DNA of 64,000 nt from Lederbergia citrisecunda (GTDB taxonomy: Bacteria; Bacillota; Bacilli; Bacillales; Bacillaceae_C): positions 310,001 to 374,000 of the forward strand of contig NZ_JAGYPJ010000001.1 of the NCBI RefSeq assembly GCF_018343695.1. The letters are read 5' to 3'. The notes under the pieces are model-generated. The model did no database searches, was not told the origin of the DNA, and saw only the letters and a list, made by a program, of their open reading frames with translations. The position numbers and the translations under genes are program-made. Shown in pieces: positions 33,679-43,284 of this stretch; positions within the stretch are counted from its first letter, which is position 1; every line of letters starts with the position of its first letter.

Positions 33679-35061
33679 TTATACGTTTTTTTTCATTTCT
33701 TCTTTTTCCTTTTTGATTGTCTTTACCACTTTTCTTGTTTCATGAATGATGACTCCGGACAGACCTAATAGCCCGATTAAGTTTGGAATTGCCATTAAAC
33801 CATTCATAATATCCGAGAAAGTCCAAACAATTTCTAATTCGATAATAGCCCCAATGAAAACGACAAGTACAAAAATGACACGATAATAGATGACTATTTT
33901 TGTATTGAATAAATATGAGAAACATTTTTCCCCATAGTAGGACCATCCAATAATTGTTGAAGAGGCAAAAAACAATAGTCCTAGTGCTACGATGATAGAG
34001 CCTGTATTCCCTAGAAAGTGGGCAAATGAAACAGAAGTTAAATCTCCTGCTTTGATTGAAGTATCATCATATAATCCCGCCATGACAATAGTAATTCCAG
34101 TAATCGAACAAATAATGATTGTATCTATAAATACTTGGGTCATGGAAACGAGTGCTTGACGACCAGGTAAATCAGTTTTTGCCGCGGCAGCAGCAATTGG
34201 GGCGGATCCGAGACCGGCTTCATTGGAAAAGACTCCGCGAGCTACTCCATACCGGATAACAGCACCTATTGCTCCACCGGCAACAGCTTTTCCCGTGAAT
34301 GCATCGGAAAAAATAATTCCAACAGCATTTGGGATTAATTTAATATTCATTACTAAAATAACTAGTCCACCAAGGACATAAAATACAGCCATGAATGGAA
34401 CAAAATAGGAAGTTACTCTACCAATACTCTTTATTCCACCTATAATAGCAAGACCTGCAAATATCATTAATACAAGACCTGTAACAGCTTGTGGTACATG
34501 GAAAGTAGAGTTAACCACTTTCGATACTGCATTAGATTGGACAAGGTTTCCAATACCAAATGCAGCGATAGCTCCAAAAATAGCAAATAACACTCCTAAC
34601 CATTTTTGTTTCAACCCTCGTTCTAAATAATACATGGGTCCACCTGACATTTCACCATTCTCATCGACAACTCGATATTTAACAGCTAAAATGGCTTCTG
34701 CATATTTTGTTGCCATTCCAAAAAATGCAGACAACCACATCCAGAGAACAGCCCCGGGGCCGCCTAAAACAACGGCTGTAGCGACTCCGACTATATTTCC
34801 TGTTCCAACTGTAGCTGCAAGCGCTGTCATTAATGCTTGGAAATGTGAAATGTCGCCTTCTGACTTTGTGTCCTGTTTAAAACTGAAAGCAAGCTTTAAC
34901 GAATAGGGGAGAAGTCTTAATTGCAAAAATCCGAGTCTAATAGTTAAGTAGATTCCAGTTCCGACAATAAGGACGAGCAATGGTATACCCCATACTTGAC
35001 CGCTAATGGCTTCCAACACTTTTAAAATCTTCTCTGACATCGAAAGTTCTTTATCTGCCAT
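33679..35061 (-). CDS. Sodium:amino-acid symporter of the AGCS family
   Basis: A 460-residue polytopic transporter with about eleven helices. Family motifs are GTGIYLTIRLGFLQLRLLPY, ALAATVGTGNIVGVATAV, ATKYAEAILAVKYR and RYGVARGVFSNEAGLGSAP. AGCS proteins import alanine, glycine or glutamine with Na+. The B. subtilis relatives AlsT and YrbD have different roles, so the substrate is left open. AAAGGAGGG precedes the ATG. It interrupts the conserved yfkK-yfkH neighbourhood and reads against yfkH. Confidence 0.9.
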   Translation of the reverse strand: MADKELSMSEKILKVLEAISGQVWGIPLLVLIVGTGIYLTIRLGFLQLRLLPYSLKLAFSFKQDTKSEGDISHFQALMTALAATVGTGNIVGVATAVVLGGPGAVLWMWLSAFFGMATKYAEAILAVKYRVVDENGEMSGGPMYYLERGLKQKWLGVLFAIFGAIAAFGIGNLVQSNAVSKVVNSTFHVPQAVTGLVLMIFAGLAIIGGIKSIGRVTSYFVPFMAVFYVLGGLVILVMNIKLIPNAVGIIFSDAFTGKAVAGGAIGAVIRYGVARGVFSNEAGLGSAPIAAAAAKTDLPGRQALVSMTQVFIDTIIICSITGITIVMAGLYDDTSIKAGDLTSVSFAHFLGNTGSIIVALGLLFFASSTIIGWSYYGEKCFSYLFNTKIVIYYRVIFVLVVFIGAIIELEIVWTFSDIMNGLMAIPNLIGLLGLSGVIIHETRKVVKTIKKEKEEMKKNV

Positions 35062-35175
35062 TTGAGGCTATCCCTCCTTTTAATCTTGCTTCAACTTAAA
35101 TTATTCTGAAAAGTGTATCGTTATGTCAAGCTCTATAGTTTGGAAAATTTATAGATAACTTTATAGAAAGTAGTT

Positions 35176-35237
35176 CCCGTCTAGCTAAAGCGCCACCTGA
35201 CTAGCCAAATTCACGTCCATTTCCCTACGTTAAAGTA
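35176..35237 (+). repeat. Dispersed palindromic repeat, copy D (5' fragment)
   Basis: Only the 5' end is present: GTCTAGCTAAAGCGCCACCT, then GACTAGCCAAATTC, CCATTTCCCTACG. It stops abruptly at about 35237, suggesting deletion. Confidence 0.6.
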
Positions 35238-35324
35238 GGCTATTGAATATTTCATGTTTTATTGCTTTTAAGAAAGGTAAAACATATACCAAGTTTGTCT
35301 TTATGAAAAGATTGAGGTGGTATT

Positions 35325-36179
35325 ATGGACAAATCTAGGTTAAAGGTAAAAAACGAAAAAAATCAACTCATGAAGTTTGTTAAAATATTGATTCGCAAAA
35401 TACTGGATAATGATGTTGCTGGAATGGCAGCCCAGCTTGCTTATTTCTTTTTGCTTTCATTATTTCCTTTATTGTTTTTTGTTGTAACACTGATTCCTTT
35501 TACCCCTTTAACACAACATGATATTTTTAACTTAATTAAAGATGTCGCTCCTGTTGAAACAATTTCGATGATCGAAAGAACGCTAAATGAAGTGATGCAA
35601 AATCGAAGTGGTGGACTGTTAACTGCCGGTATTATTGGTACACTTTGGTCTGCTTCAAATGGGATGAACGCACTAGTGAAATCTTTAAACAGAGCTTATA
35701 ATGCAAAAGAAAAAAGATCATATATTGTCACTAGATCTCTTGCCATCGTCTTTACAATTGCGATGATCTTCGTCTTTATTCTGGCATTGTTGTTACCTGT
35801 TTTTGGAAAACAATTAGGAGTCTTCCTTTTTTCAACCTTTGGTGATTCTGATATGTTTTTAAACATATGGAGTGTAATCCGTTGGGCCTTAACCCCTGTT
35901 ATATTATTCATTGTGTTTTTGGCCATTTATTATATAGCCCCAAGTATTAAAATAAAATGTATTTCAGCTGTTCCTGGAGCAATCTTCTCAAGTATAGGAT
36001 GGATCATTGTTTCACTTGGTTTTTCTTACTACGTTTCTCAGTTTGGAAATTATTCGGCTACGTATGGAAGCATCGGAGGTATTATCGTTTTAATGTTATG
36101 GTTTTATATCACTGCCATCATTATTATGGTGGGGGGAGAGATTAACTCTCTTGTTACGAAAGAAAAAGACCGTTGTTAA
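35325..36179 (+). CDS. yfkH: YihY/BrkB-family membrane protein YfkH
   Basis: A 284-residue protein of the YihY/virulence factor BrkB family (once misnamed RNase BN). Landmarks are AAQLAYFFLLSLFPLLFFVV, LWSASNGMNALVKSLNRAYN and the C-terminal GSIGGIIVLMLWFYITAII with a conserved GGEIN. Six helices are expected. Function is not settled. AGGTGG lies before the ATG. Its position between yfkK and chaA matches the B. subtilis yfk region. Confidence 0.88.
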   Translation: MDKSRLKVKNEKNQLMKFVKILIRKILDNDVAGMAAQLAYFFLLSLFPLLFFVVTLIPFTPLTQHDIFNLIKDVAPVETISMIERTLNEVMQNRSGGLLTAGIIGTLWSASNGMNALVKSLNRAYNAKEKRSYIVTRSLAIVFTIAMIFVFILALLLPVFGKQLGVFLFSTFGDSDMFLNIWSVIRWALTPVILFIVFLAIYYIAPSIKIKCISAVPGAIFSSIGWIIVSLGFSYYVSQFGNYSATYGSIGGIIVLMLWFYITAIIIMVGGEINSLVTKEKDRC

Positions 36180-36287
36180 ATGAATGGAATTATAGTTAAA
36201 TGGTGCAAACTAATGGAGCTTTAGGGAATAATGTAGTCAAAAGTATGCAAATAAAAATTTATTAAGTTATATCTTTTTATATAGGTT

Positions 36288-36493
36288 TTTGCTGCCCAGC
36301 TCCGGTGCCATTCGACTAGCCATCATTTTGTTCTCTTCCTTACGATAAGTCAACATCGATTCATCCTAATGGACTCATCCTGTTTCCTTTAGCTTAGTCG
36401 AAGGCCGTAAACGCCACGTCTTCTTGTGGCACCATTGAGAGCCCAAAGGCTGTAAGCCTGTAGGTCGATGAGCAGGGCGTTTGCGCTTTTCTA
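36288..36493 (+). repeat. Dispersed palindromic repeat, copy E (long form)
   Basis: Shares the block ACGATAAGTCAACATCGA exactly with copy A, then TGGACTCAT and TGTTTCCTTTAGCTTAGTCG, and ends GGTCGATGAGCAGGGCGTTT. It is about 45 bp longer than copy A because of an inserted segment with its own hairpin (CGCCACGTCTTCTTGTGGC). It lies directly before the chaA ribosome binding site, so it must be in the chaA transcript if the promoter is upstream. Confidence 0.8.
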
Positions 36494-36518
36494 AAGAACT
36501 TGAGAGGAATGGAATGCA

Positions 36519-37577
36519 TTGGTAAATAGAATTTTTCTTATTGTCATATTGATTGGCTTTCCATTAATTGTAATCGGAGCGCTATTACAATTCCCAAGCG
36601 TATTAATGTTTGGAATTTCCTGCATTACCATTATCGGCCTCTCTAGCTTCATGGGGAGGGCCACTGAAAGCTTGACGATTGTGGCTGGCCCACGAATTGG
36701 TGGACTATTGAATGCTACTTTTGGTAATGCCGTGGAGCTGATCATTTCGATTTTTTCATTAAAGGCTGGGCTCATTGGAGTTGTGCTTGCTTCATTAACG
36801 GGTTCCGTTATTGGAAATCTTTTGCTCGTCGCGGGTTTATCATTCTTTGTTGGAGGTTTAAAATTTAAACGTCAAAACTTTAATGTGTTTGATGCTAGGC
36901 ATAATTCAGGGTTACTTATGTTTGCAATCATTGTCGCATTTATAGTACCGGAAATGTTTTCAAAAAGCATGAACGAAACAAAAACTATTACGTTAAGTAT
37001 TGGTGTTTCCATTATTATGATTATTCTTTATATACTCGCATTGTATTTTAAATTAGTTACTCATCGAGGGGTCTATAATACAAAGGAATCGGAAGAAAAT
37101 ATTGAGCATGAGGAACCGGAATGGGGAATAGGAAAAGCAATCCTTATTTTGGCAGTGGCTACGTTAGCTGTAGCATACACGTCTGAGAAGCTTGTTCACA
37201 CGTTTCATGAAGTTGGTGTCAAATTTGGTTGGAGCGAGTTATTTATTGGAGTTATCATTGTTGCCATTGTTGGAAACGCCGCGGAACATGCCTCTGCGGT
37301 TTTAATGGCATTTAAAGATAAAATGGATGTTGCAGTTGAAATTGCAGTTGGATCGACTTTGCAAATTGCTATGTTCGTTGCGCCACTACTTGTCCTTGTA
37401 TCGTTGTTTTTTCCAATTTCAATGCCGCTCATATTCACTGTGCCTGATATAGTTGCGATGGCTACTTCTGTCTTACTGACGATCGTAATCGTTAATGATG
37501 GTGAATCGAACTGGTTTGAAGGTGCAACGTTGCTTGCAGCCTATTTAATCATGGGAATTGGTTTTTATTTGCTCTAA
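36519..37577 (+). CDS. chaA: Calcium/proton antiporter ChaA (YfkE)
   Basis: A 352-residue CaCA-family exchanger with two homologous halves. Each half holds the alpha-repeat with the ion-binding Glu: GLLNATFGNAVELIISIFSL near 68-87 and FIGVIIVAIVGNAAEHASAV near 242-261. The His-rich acidic loop between halves (about 190-205) is short. B. subtilis ChaA exports Ca2+ in exchange for H+. The start is a TTG at 36519 (VNRIFLIV), which matches the MNRIFF opening of the homologue, with AGAGGAATGG upstream. Downstream is yfkD, as in B. subtilis. Confidence 0.92.
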   Translation: MVNRIFLIVILIGFPLIVIGALLQFPSVLMFGISCITIIGLSSFMGRATESLTIVAGPRIGGLLNATFGNAVELIISIFSLKAGLIGVVLASLTGSVIGNLLLVAGLSFFVGGLKFKRQNFNVFDARHNSGLLMFAIIVAFIVPEMFSKSMNETKTITLSIGVSIIMIILYILALYFKLVTHRGVYNTKESEENIEHEEPEWGIGKAILILAVATLAVAYTSEKLVHTFHEVGVKFGWSELFIGVIIVAIVGNAAEHASAVLMAFKDKMDVAVEIAVGSTLQIAMFVAPLLVLVSLFFPISMPLIFTVPDIVAMATSVLLTIVIVNDGESNWFEGATLLAAYLIMGIGFYLL

Positions 37578-37640
37578 AGTTGGATAAACAGTTTACTTTC
37601 GGAAAAAAATAAAGGTAAATGATGAAAGGAGTTTGCCTTT

Positions 37641-38438
37641 ATGAAACAGTTTCGTTATGGAATGCAGTTAATGCTTATTTTACTTTTAATATTATCTGGA
37701 CCTACTAATTTTAGCTTTGCAAAAGGGCAATCAAAGGGGTCCATTCAACTGCCTTCATCTGTAGTAAATATAGCAAAAGAAAATACGATACCAACTGAAA
37801 TGGAAGACTTAATCTATTTAAAACCAAGCCATTTTACGAAGGAATTGTTTAAATCATCAAATGAAGCAATCGAAAATCCTAATTTGATTCGAATATTAAA
37901 TGAGTCCTCCATTAATAAGTCCCCACTTTCTATTGGGATGCGAGCAACGATTTATATGGGTGAGTGGCCATTGAACTATAAATCAGATGAAACAATTCCT
38001 AATTGGCAATATCAAAAAATAAATACAAATGTATACGATAATACTGTCGGAAAAGTAAACCACCAAATTAACTATGTACAGCAAGCGCAAAAAAGGGTAA
38101 AAGGTGGTTTAACTGGAAGAGTTCCTCATCCAGAGGATGTACAAAAGATGATCCTAATTAAAGCAATGGAAAAAACAAATCTTCCAATTGCCACTGAAAC
38201 AGTTATTGGTGCCGGTACGAAACATTCGCAAATTTACAATGTACATCCAAAGCGAATTGGATATTTGCATGCTCATGTCCCAGCCATAATTGAAAAAGGA
38301 GAGGTAACGTACGGAGAGGTATACTTAGTCATTAGAGGGACGAAACGGAAAATCGTCGTTAAAAACGTAACCTCCCAAAAAATTGGAGCATGGCTCCCAA
38401 TTCAAGATCATTTATCCTTTTCCTTCACTGCAAATTGA
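37641..38438 (+). CDS. yfkD: YfkD-like secreted protein
   Basis: A 265-residue protein with a signal peptide (hydrophobic core about 9-22, likely cleavage after SFA). The mature part matches YfkD: IGMRATIYMGEWPLNYKS, QINYVQQAQKRVKGGLTGRV and HAHVPAIIEKGEVTYGEVY. YfkD is part of the sporulation-linked yfk region in B. subtilis; its biochemical role is unknown. AAAGGAG provides the ribosome binding site. It sits between chaA and pdaA in conserved order. Confidence 0.88.
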   Translation: MKQFRYGMQLMLILLLILSGPTNFSFAKGQSKGSIQLPSSVVNIAKENTIPTEMEDLIYLKPSHFTKELFKSSNEAIENPNLIRILNESSINKSPLSIGMRATIYMGEWPLNYKSDETIPNWQYQKINTNVYDNTVGKVNHQINYVQQAQKRVKGGLTGRVPHPEDVQKMILIKAMEKTNLPIATETVIGAGTKHSQIYNVHPKRIGYLHAHVPAIIEKGEVTYGEVYLVIRGTKRKIVVKNVTSQKIGAWLPIQDHLSFSFTAN

Positions 38439-38450
38439 GGGGACGGGTTC

Positions 38451-38487
38451 AAAAGGGACAGGTTCAAATGAACCTGTCCCTTTTATT
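38451..38487 (+). terminator. Terminator after yfkD
   Basis: Perfect stem: AAAAGGGACAGGTTCA (38451-38466) with TGAACCTGTCCCTTTT (38469-38484), then TATTG. The GACAGGTTCA form is a frequent terminator-like element in Bacillus genomes. A partial copy of the left arm (GGGGACGGGTTCA) lies just before it. Confidence 0.85.
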
Positions 38488-38550
38488 GTCAGGCATGATT
38501 TTTTAACTATGGAAAAATCTAAAGGAAAAGGATGAAAGGCGGAAAATGAA

Positions 38551-39348
38551 ATGAAAAAATGGATACTATTTTTCCCTGTTCTGTTTCTTATGTTTTTTCA
38601 TGCAGCGACTACCCATGCCGTCTCCAATCAACCGATTCATTGGGGTTTTAAAAAAGGAGCGAACGAACAACAAGCAGATGCAGGTGAACGATATGATAAA
38701 TTACTTGAAAAATATGGTGCCTTCTACAAAGGTAGCCCGGAAGAAAAGATACTATATTTAACGTTTGATAATGGCTACGAAAATGGTTATACGGCAAAAA
38801 TATTAGATGTTTTGAAAAAGGAAAAAGTACCAGCTATATTTTTTGTTACAGGTCATTACTTAGAGAGTGCTCCTGATTTAGCGAAGCGGATGGCGGATGA
38901 AGGACATATTATTGGCAATCATTCATGGAGCCATCCCGATATGACCCAAATCAGTGATGCAAAAATAAAAATGGAGCTCGCAAAAGTGAAGGAGGCAACT
39001 GAAAAGGTTACAGGACAAACCAATATGCAATATTTACGTCCGCCACGAGGAATACTAAGTGAACGGACCCTTAAAGTAGCACAAGAAGAGGGTTATGTTC
39101 ATGTACTATGGTCATTAGCTTTTAAAGACTGGCAAATCAACCAACAAAAAGGCTGGAAGTACGCTTATGACAATATCATGGCACAGGCACATCCAGGTGC
39201 AGTCATATTATTGCATACCGTATCAAAAGATAATGCTGATGCACTAGAAAAGGTAATCCAAGACTTAAAAAAACGCGGGTATATATTTAAAAGCCTCGAT
39301 GATTATATGCTTAAGGAAAAAGTCAAAAATCCAATAATGACACATTGA
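38551..39348 (+). CDS. pdaA: Cortex polysaccharide deacetylase PdaA
   Basis: A 265-residue carbohydrate esterase family 4 protein with a signal peptide (cleavage near THA). Landmarks of PdaA are NQPIHWGFKKG just after the signal, TFDNGYENGYT with the metal or catalytic Asp, GHIIGNHSWSHPDM with the His ligands, and YLRPPRG. The substitution of Asn after the catalytic Asp (TFDNGYE) is typical of PdaA. It deacetylates muramic acid in spore peptidoglycan so that muramic delta-lactam forms, which is needed for germination. The pdaA-yfkD arrangement is as in B. subtilis. Confidence 0.93.
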   Translation: MKKWILFFPVLFLMFFHAATTHAVSNQPIHWGFKKGANEQQADAGERYDKLLEKYGAFYKGSPEEKILYLTFDNGYENGYTAKILDVLKKEKVPAIFFVTGHYLESAPDLAKRMADEGHIIGNHSWSHPDMTQISDAKIKMELAKVKEATEKVTGQTNMQYLRPPRGILSERTLKVAQEEGYVHVLWSLAFKDWQINQQKGWKYAYDNIMAQAHPGAVILLHTVSKDNADALEKVIQDLKKRGYIFKSLDDYMLKEKVKNPIMTH

Positions 39349-39425
39349 AGATCTTTACCAGCCGTTTCATGAATAATGGCGCTTATACATTGATTTGCCC
39401 TTCACTTAATTGCTTCAATCGGATA

Positions 39426-39487
39426 GCAACGTTACTTTTCCATAGGTTACAGGCATATCGAATGCTAAAAGCGGAAGGTAACGTTGC
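39426..39487. repeat. Inverted repeat in the pdaA-yfjP gap
   Basis: GCAACGTTAC (39426-39435) and GTAACGTTGC (39478-39487) are perfect inverted arms about 42 bases apart, partly extended by TTCC/GGAA. The loop contains a small GCAT/ATGC hairpin. No T run follows closely, so it is not an ordinary terminator. The rest of 39349-39671 has no supportable gene. Confidence 0.6.
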
Positions 39488-39671
39488 CTCTTTCTGTTCA
39501 AGTGAGAATGACACTATTGAGGATTGAAATCATCAAAAACAGAAACATTTGTATTTCTACCAATGAACACGAAAACTGATGGAACTCTTTAATATTCTTT
39601 TTGATTGAGTGAAAAAACTCCATCCACGATGGTATAATAAATAAACATTTAACCATTCGGAGGAGATATAA

Positions 39672-40562
39672 GTGTGGCAAGAAAAGATAGAATTTTCCGG
39701 CCCATATGATTTTGACTTGGCTTTAAGTAGGCTATCCATGGATCCGCTAAATATCGTAAATCAGAAGGAACGATCCTTAATGGTTCCAATTTATGATGCT
39801 GTTCCTGAAGTAGCGAGTATGCAGGCAATTGGTTCAACGGATGAACCAGTATTTCTTGTAAGTGGCCAAAATGGTTCAACAAAGTCAAATGTGATAGAGA
39901 AAATAACCGGCATTTTTCAATGGGATACGTCATTAGCCGAAATTCAAAATCATTTTTTAACAACTTCTTTAAATAAAATTTTCGATAACCATCGAGGAAC
40001 TCCAATCGTATTAGATTTTTCACCATTTACTACGCTTGTAAAATCGATTATTCATCAACAAGTTAATATGAAATTTGCCATTTCTTTGACGGAGGAATTC
40101 GTTAAAACGTTTGGCTTCCAAATGGATGGGGTATATTTTTATCCGTCCCCAGAGACAATTGCTACGATACAGCCAGAAGCGTTAAGAACATTAAAATTTA
40201 GTCAGCGAAAAGCGGAATACATTATCGGCTTAGCAAAACAAATAGTAGAGGGTGAAATTAATTTAGAACAGTTGTCAAAGCTGTCAGATGAGGAGATTAT
40301 GAAATCATTAGTAAAAATCCGTGGAATTGGTCCTTGGACAGCTCAAAGCTTCCTTCTTTTTGGACTGGGAAGACCTAATTTATTTCCTCTTGCTGATATT
40401 GGGTTACAAAATGCGATTAAAGATCTTTATGGACTGGATCGAAAACCTACGAAAGAAGAAATGCTGGAATATAGCAGTGAATGGCAACCTTATTTGAGCT
40501 ATGCCTCTCTATATTTATGGAGAAGCATAGAACCTCCTATCAAAGAATTAATTGTAGAATGA
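39672..40562 (+). CDS. yfjP: DNA-3-methyladenine glycosylase II-type (AlkA family, YfjP)
   Basis: A 296-residue DNA-repair glycosylase. The N-terminal AlkA-like domain (about 1-100) precedes the HhH-GPD fold: [15 protein letters not shown], and the helix-hairpin-helix [20 protein letters not shown] followed by LADIGL with the catalytic Asp. It removes alkylated bases to start base excision repair. The start is GTG 39672, preceded by GGAGGAGATATAA. The order pdaA - yfjP - yfjO(rlmCD) follows the B. subtilis region. Confidence 0.9.
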   Translation: MWQEKIEFSGPYDFDLALSRLSMDPLNIVNQKERSLMVPIYDAVPEVASMQAIGSTDEPVFLVSGQNGSTKSNVIEKITGIFQWDTSLAEIQNHFLTTSLNKIFDNHRGTPIVLDFSPFTTLVKSIIHQQVNMKFAISLTEEFVKTFGFQMDGVYFYPSPETIATIQPEALRTLKFSQRKAEYIIGLAKQIVEGEINLEQLSKLSDEEIMKSLVKIRGIGPWTAQSFLLFGLGRPNLFPLADIGLQNAIKDLYGLDRKPTKEEMLEYSSEWQPYLSYASLYLWRSIEPPIKELIVE

Positions 40563-40570
40563 GTGATTTT

Positions 40571-41965
40571 ATGACAAAAGTGAATGAAACAATTATCAAA
40601 GTAAACCAACAATTCCCTCTTACTATAAAACGTCTCGGAATCAACGGGGAAGGCGTCGGCTATTTTAAAAAGAAGGTCGTATTCGTACCAGGTGCGCTAC
40701 CAGGTGAAGAAGTCGTCGTAGAAGTCGTCAATGTTCATCCGAAATTTTCGGAAGCCATCGTAAAAAAGGTCCGAAAACGTTCCCCATACAGAATAAAAGC
40801 ACCTTGTCCTGTATACGAACAATGCGGAGGATGCCAGCTCCAGCATTTACGTTACGATCAACAGTTAAAGGAAAAACGAGATATATTAATTCAAGCACTT
40901 GAAAGGCATACGAAATTTACGATTGATGATTTAGATATCCGTGAAACAATAGGTATGGAAGATCCATGGAAATATCGTAATAAAAGCCAATTTCAATTAA
41001 GGGAAATGAACGGAAGAATAGTCGCAGGACTCTACAGTATGAATTCTCATCGACTAATCAGTGTTCCTGAGTGTATCGTCCAGCATCCTGCAACAAATAA
41101 AGTAAACAATGCCATTAAGAAAATTTTTGAAGACTTTAAAGTTCCTATTTATAATGAAAAAACAAAAAAAGGAATTGTGAAAACAATTGTAACTCGTGTT
41201 GGAGTACAAACTGGCCAAGTTCAGGTTGTCATTGTAACGGCTGGAGAAAAACTTCCCCGTAAGGAAATGATTGCTGAAGAAATAAAAAAGCGACTTCCAG
41301 AAGTTGTATCCGTCATGCAGAATATTAATCCTAAGCAAACTTCACTTGTATTCGGAGACAAAACACTCAATATTACAGGCAAAGAATACATTGATGATAA
41401 AATGAATGAATTTACATATGAGCTTTCAGCTCGTGCATTTTTTCAATTAAATCCTGAGCAAACTGTAAAACTATACGATGAAGTAAAAAAAGCAGCTGCC
41501 CTCACTGGTAAGGAAAAAATCGTAGATGCCTATTGTGGTTCTGGAACAATCGGATTATGGCTTTCTGAAGGTGCCGCAGAAATTCGTGGAATGGATGTAA
41601 TACCAGAATCCATTGAAGATGCGAAAAAAAATGCCATGAAGCATGGGGTTAGGAAGGCAAAATATGAAACGGGAAAGGCAGAAGATATTTTGCCAAAATG
41701 GCTTAAACAAGGCTGGCATCCAGACGTAGTTATTGTTGACCCTCCTCGTACAGGTTGCGATGATAAGTTTTTAAAAACACTATTAAAAATAAAACCGAAA
41801 AAATTTATATATGTTTCCTGCAATCCTTCTACTTTAGCTAAGGACTTGCAAGCGATCAGCCATATGTATGAGGTGAAGTATATTCAGCCTGTGGATATGT
41901 TCCCACAGACTGCACATGTAGAGGCAGTCGTGAAAGTAGAATTAAAAAAAGTAACCCCTACTTAA
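40571..41965 (+). CDS. rlmCD: 23S rRNA (uracil-C5)-methyltransferase RlmCD (YfjO)
   Basis: A TrmA/RumA-type methyltransferase of about 464 residues. The TRAM domain lies at about 10-70 ([20 protein letters not shown]). The iron-sulfur cluster motif is [14 protein letters not shown]. The SAM domain has [26 protein letters not shown] and the catalytic VSCNPSTL. In Bacillus this protein methylates U747 and U1939 of 23S rRNA. The start may be 40571 or 40559 (an ATG overlapping the yfjP stop as ATGA); neither has a strong ribosome binding site. A degenerate copy of its 3' end lies 1.1 kb downstream. Confidence 0.93.
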   Translation: MTKVNETIIKVNQQFPLTIKRLGINGEGVGYFKKKVVFVPGALPGEEVVVEVVNVHPKFSEAIVKKVRKRSPYRIKAPCPVYEQCGGCQLQHLRYDQQLKEKRDILIQALERHTKFTIDDLDIRETIGMEDPWKYRNKSQFQLREMNGRIVAGLYSMNSHRLISVPECIVQHPATNKVNNAIKKIFEDFKVPIYNEKTKKGIVKTIVTRVGVQTGQVQVVIVTAGEKLPRKEMIAEEIKKRLPEVVSVMQNINPKQTSLVFGDKTLNITGKEYIDDKMNEFTYELSARAFFQLNPEQTVKLYDEVKKAAALTGKEKIVDAYCGSGTIGLWLSEGAAEIRGMDVIPESIEDAKKNAMKHGVRKAKYETGKAEDILPKWLKQGWHPDVVIVDPPRTGCDDKFLKTLLKIKPKKFIYVSCNPSTLAKDLQAISHMYEVKYIQPVDMFPQTAHVEAVVKVELKKVTPT

Positions 41966-41975
41966 AACATTCGAT

Positions 41976-42031
41976 GGTCCTACCCCGTTTTCGTTAAAAC
42001 ACTCTTTTGCGAATTCGGGGTCTTTTTCTCC
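41976..42031 (+). terminator. Terminator after rlmCD
   Basis: ACCCCG pairs with CGGGGT, extended by an interrupted TTTTCG/CGAATT region, then CTTTTT. The sequence CGTTTTCGTTAAAACA is repeated near 43146 in the displaced tail. The remaining gap to 42345 holds nothing recognisable. Confidence 0.7.
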
Positions 42032-42345
42032 AAGTTTTGAAGAGACTTGTTTAGTTTATTTGTCGTGTGTTCTTTCTCTTGATGAATGAAGCCTTTCAGT
42101 CTGTTTATCTTCTATCGTACAGCAAGTGGCTGTTTATGCTTGTGAGTTAGTATTGGACCTATTAAACCAAAGAAAGTTAAAGATGGTAAATACATAATAA
42201 TGTATAGATTTTAATAAAGAAAAAAAGATTTGAAATTCGAATATTTTATAATCCGAGCTATAATTTGATTTGAATAATATTGTATGTATAATCAAAATAA
42301 ACGGAGAATGATAGTGTAAATATAGGCTGAAAGAAGTTTTGCTTT

Positions 42346-42978
42346 TTGGATGTATATTTGAAGTTTGTACTAGTAGGTTTTTCGATTGCCTTACCTGTTG
42401 GGGCAATCACCGTAGAAATGACTAAACAGGGATTAAAAAATGGGTTTTTTCATGGTTGGGCAGTTGGTATTGGTGGAATGACCGTCGATATGTTGCTCAT
42501 TTTTGCATTGTATATGGGTCTTGCGAAGATTCTGTCCTTATCATATGTGCAAATACCATTGTGGATTATAGGAGCAGGATTCTTATTCATGCTTGCCTAT
42601 GATTCTATCAAAAATGCAGATAAAGATATTACTCTTGTTGGTAAAAAAGTGAATAAATCTTTATTTAAGACCTATCTTAATGGTTTATTGGTTGCTATTT
42701 CACCTGGGAATTTAGTTTTTTGGGTTTCTGTATTTGGAGCAGTTCTGGCTGATTCTTATACACAAACTAAATCAGCTAGTTTTATTATCGCCGCATTTGG
42801 TATTTTAACAGGAATTCTTTTACATGATATTGGTTTACTGAGTATCGTCTCAACTACTCGAAAAGTAATGAACCGAAAAATGATTAAATGGACATCCATT
42901 ATAGCTGGCATATTATTATTTGGATTTGCTTGTTATTTCTTATATGAATTTTATTTAGATATTCAATTATTTTTATAA
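42346..42978 (+). CDS. LysE/RhtB-family exporter
   Basis: A protein of about 210 residues with six hydrophobic helices. The family opening GFSIALPVGAITVEMTKQGL (Pro-Val-Gly-Ala motif) and NGLLVAISPGNLVFWVSVFG are clear. LysE-type transporters export amino acids or related solutes; the substrate cannot be read. The start is uncertain: only TTG codons (42346, 42358) fit, with GAAAGAAG some way upstream. The gene lies between rlmCD and the duplicated rlmCD tail, suggesting it arrived by insertion. Confidence 0.82.
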   Translation: MDVYLKFVLVGFSIALPVGAITVEMTKQGLKNGFFHGWAVGIGGMTVDMLLIFALYMGLAKILSLSYVQIPLWIIGAGFLFMLAYDSIKNADKDITLVGKKVNKSLFKTYLNGLLVAISPGNLVFWVSVFGAVLADSYTQTKSASFIIAAFGILTGILLHDIGLLSIVSTTRKVMNRKMIKWTSIIAGILLFGFACYFLYEFYLDIQLFL

Positions 42979-42984
42979 TTGTTT

Positions 42985-43026
42985 AAGCTAAAGTAAGAAA
43001 ATCTTTTTTACTTTAGCTTTTTTATT
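42985..43026 (+). terminator. Terminator of the lysE-type gene
   Basis: AAGCTAAAGTAA pairs with TTACTTTAGCTT around an AT-rich loop, then TTTTTA. Confidence 0.9.
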
Positions 43027-43034
43027 TTGAAGGC

Positions 43035-43172
43035 GACATGTATGAGGTGAAGTATATTCAGTTCCCACACACGGCGCATGTGGAGTCAGTCGAGTAGATA
43101 GAATTTAAAATATATCCTTTTACATAAACCTTAATGGCCAGACCTCGTTTTCGTTAAAACATTCTTTTTCGT
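43035..43172 (+). pseudogene. Degenerate copy of the rlmCD 3' end
   Basis: ATGTATGAGGTGAAGTATAT and the next three bases are identical to the rlmCD stretch at 41865-41887. GTTCCCACA, GCATGT and CAGTCG then align with later rlmCD codons after a 12-base deletion, and CGTTTTCGTTAAAACA matches the rlmCD terminator region. In-frame stops and indels show it is dead. It represents only the last 30 or so codons plus trailer. Confidence 0.8.
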
Positions 43173-43284
43173 GTCTAATCCTTTTTACGAATTCAGCATT
43201 TGTCACTGATTTAGGGCAAATACCCAAGAACTTTTATCCGCTAATGCATATGCTTTATTGACAAAATAATTGAGGAGGATAAAA

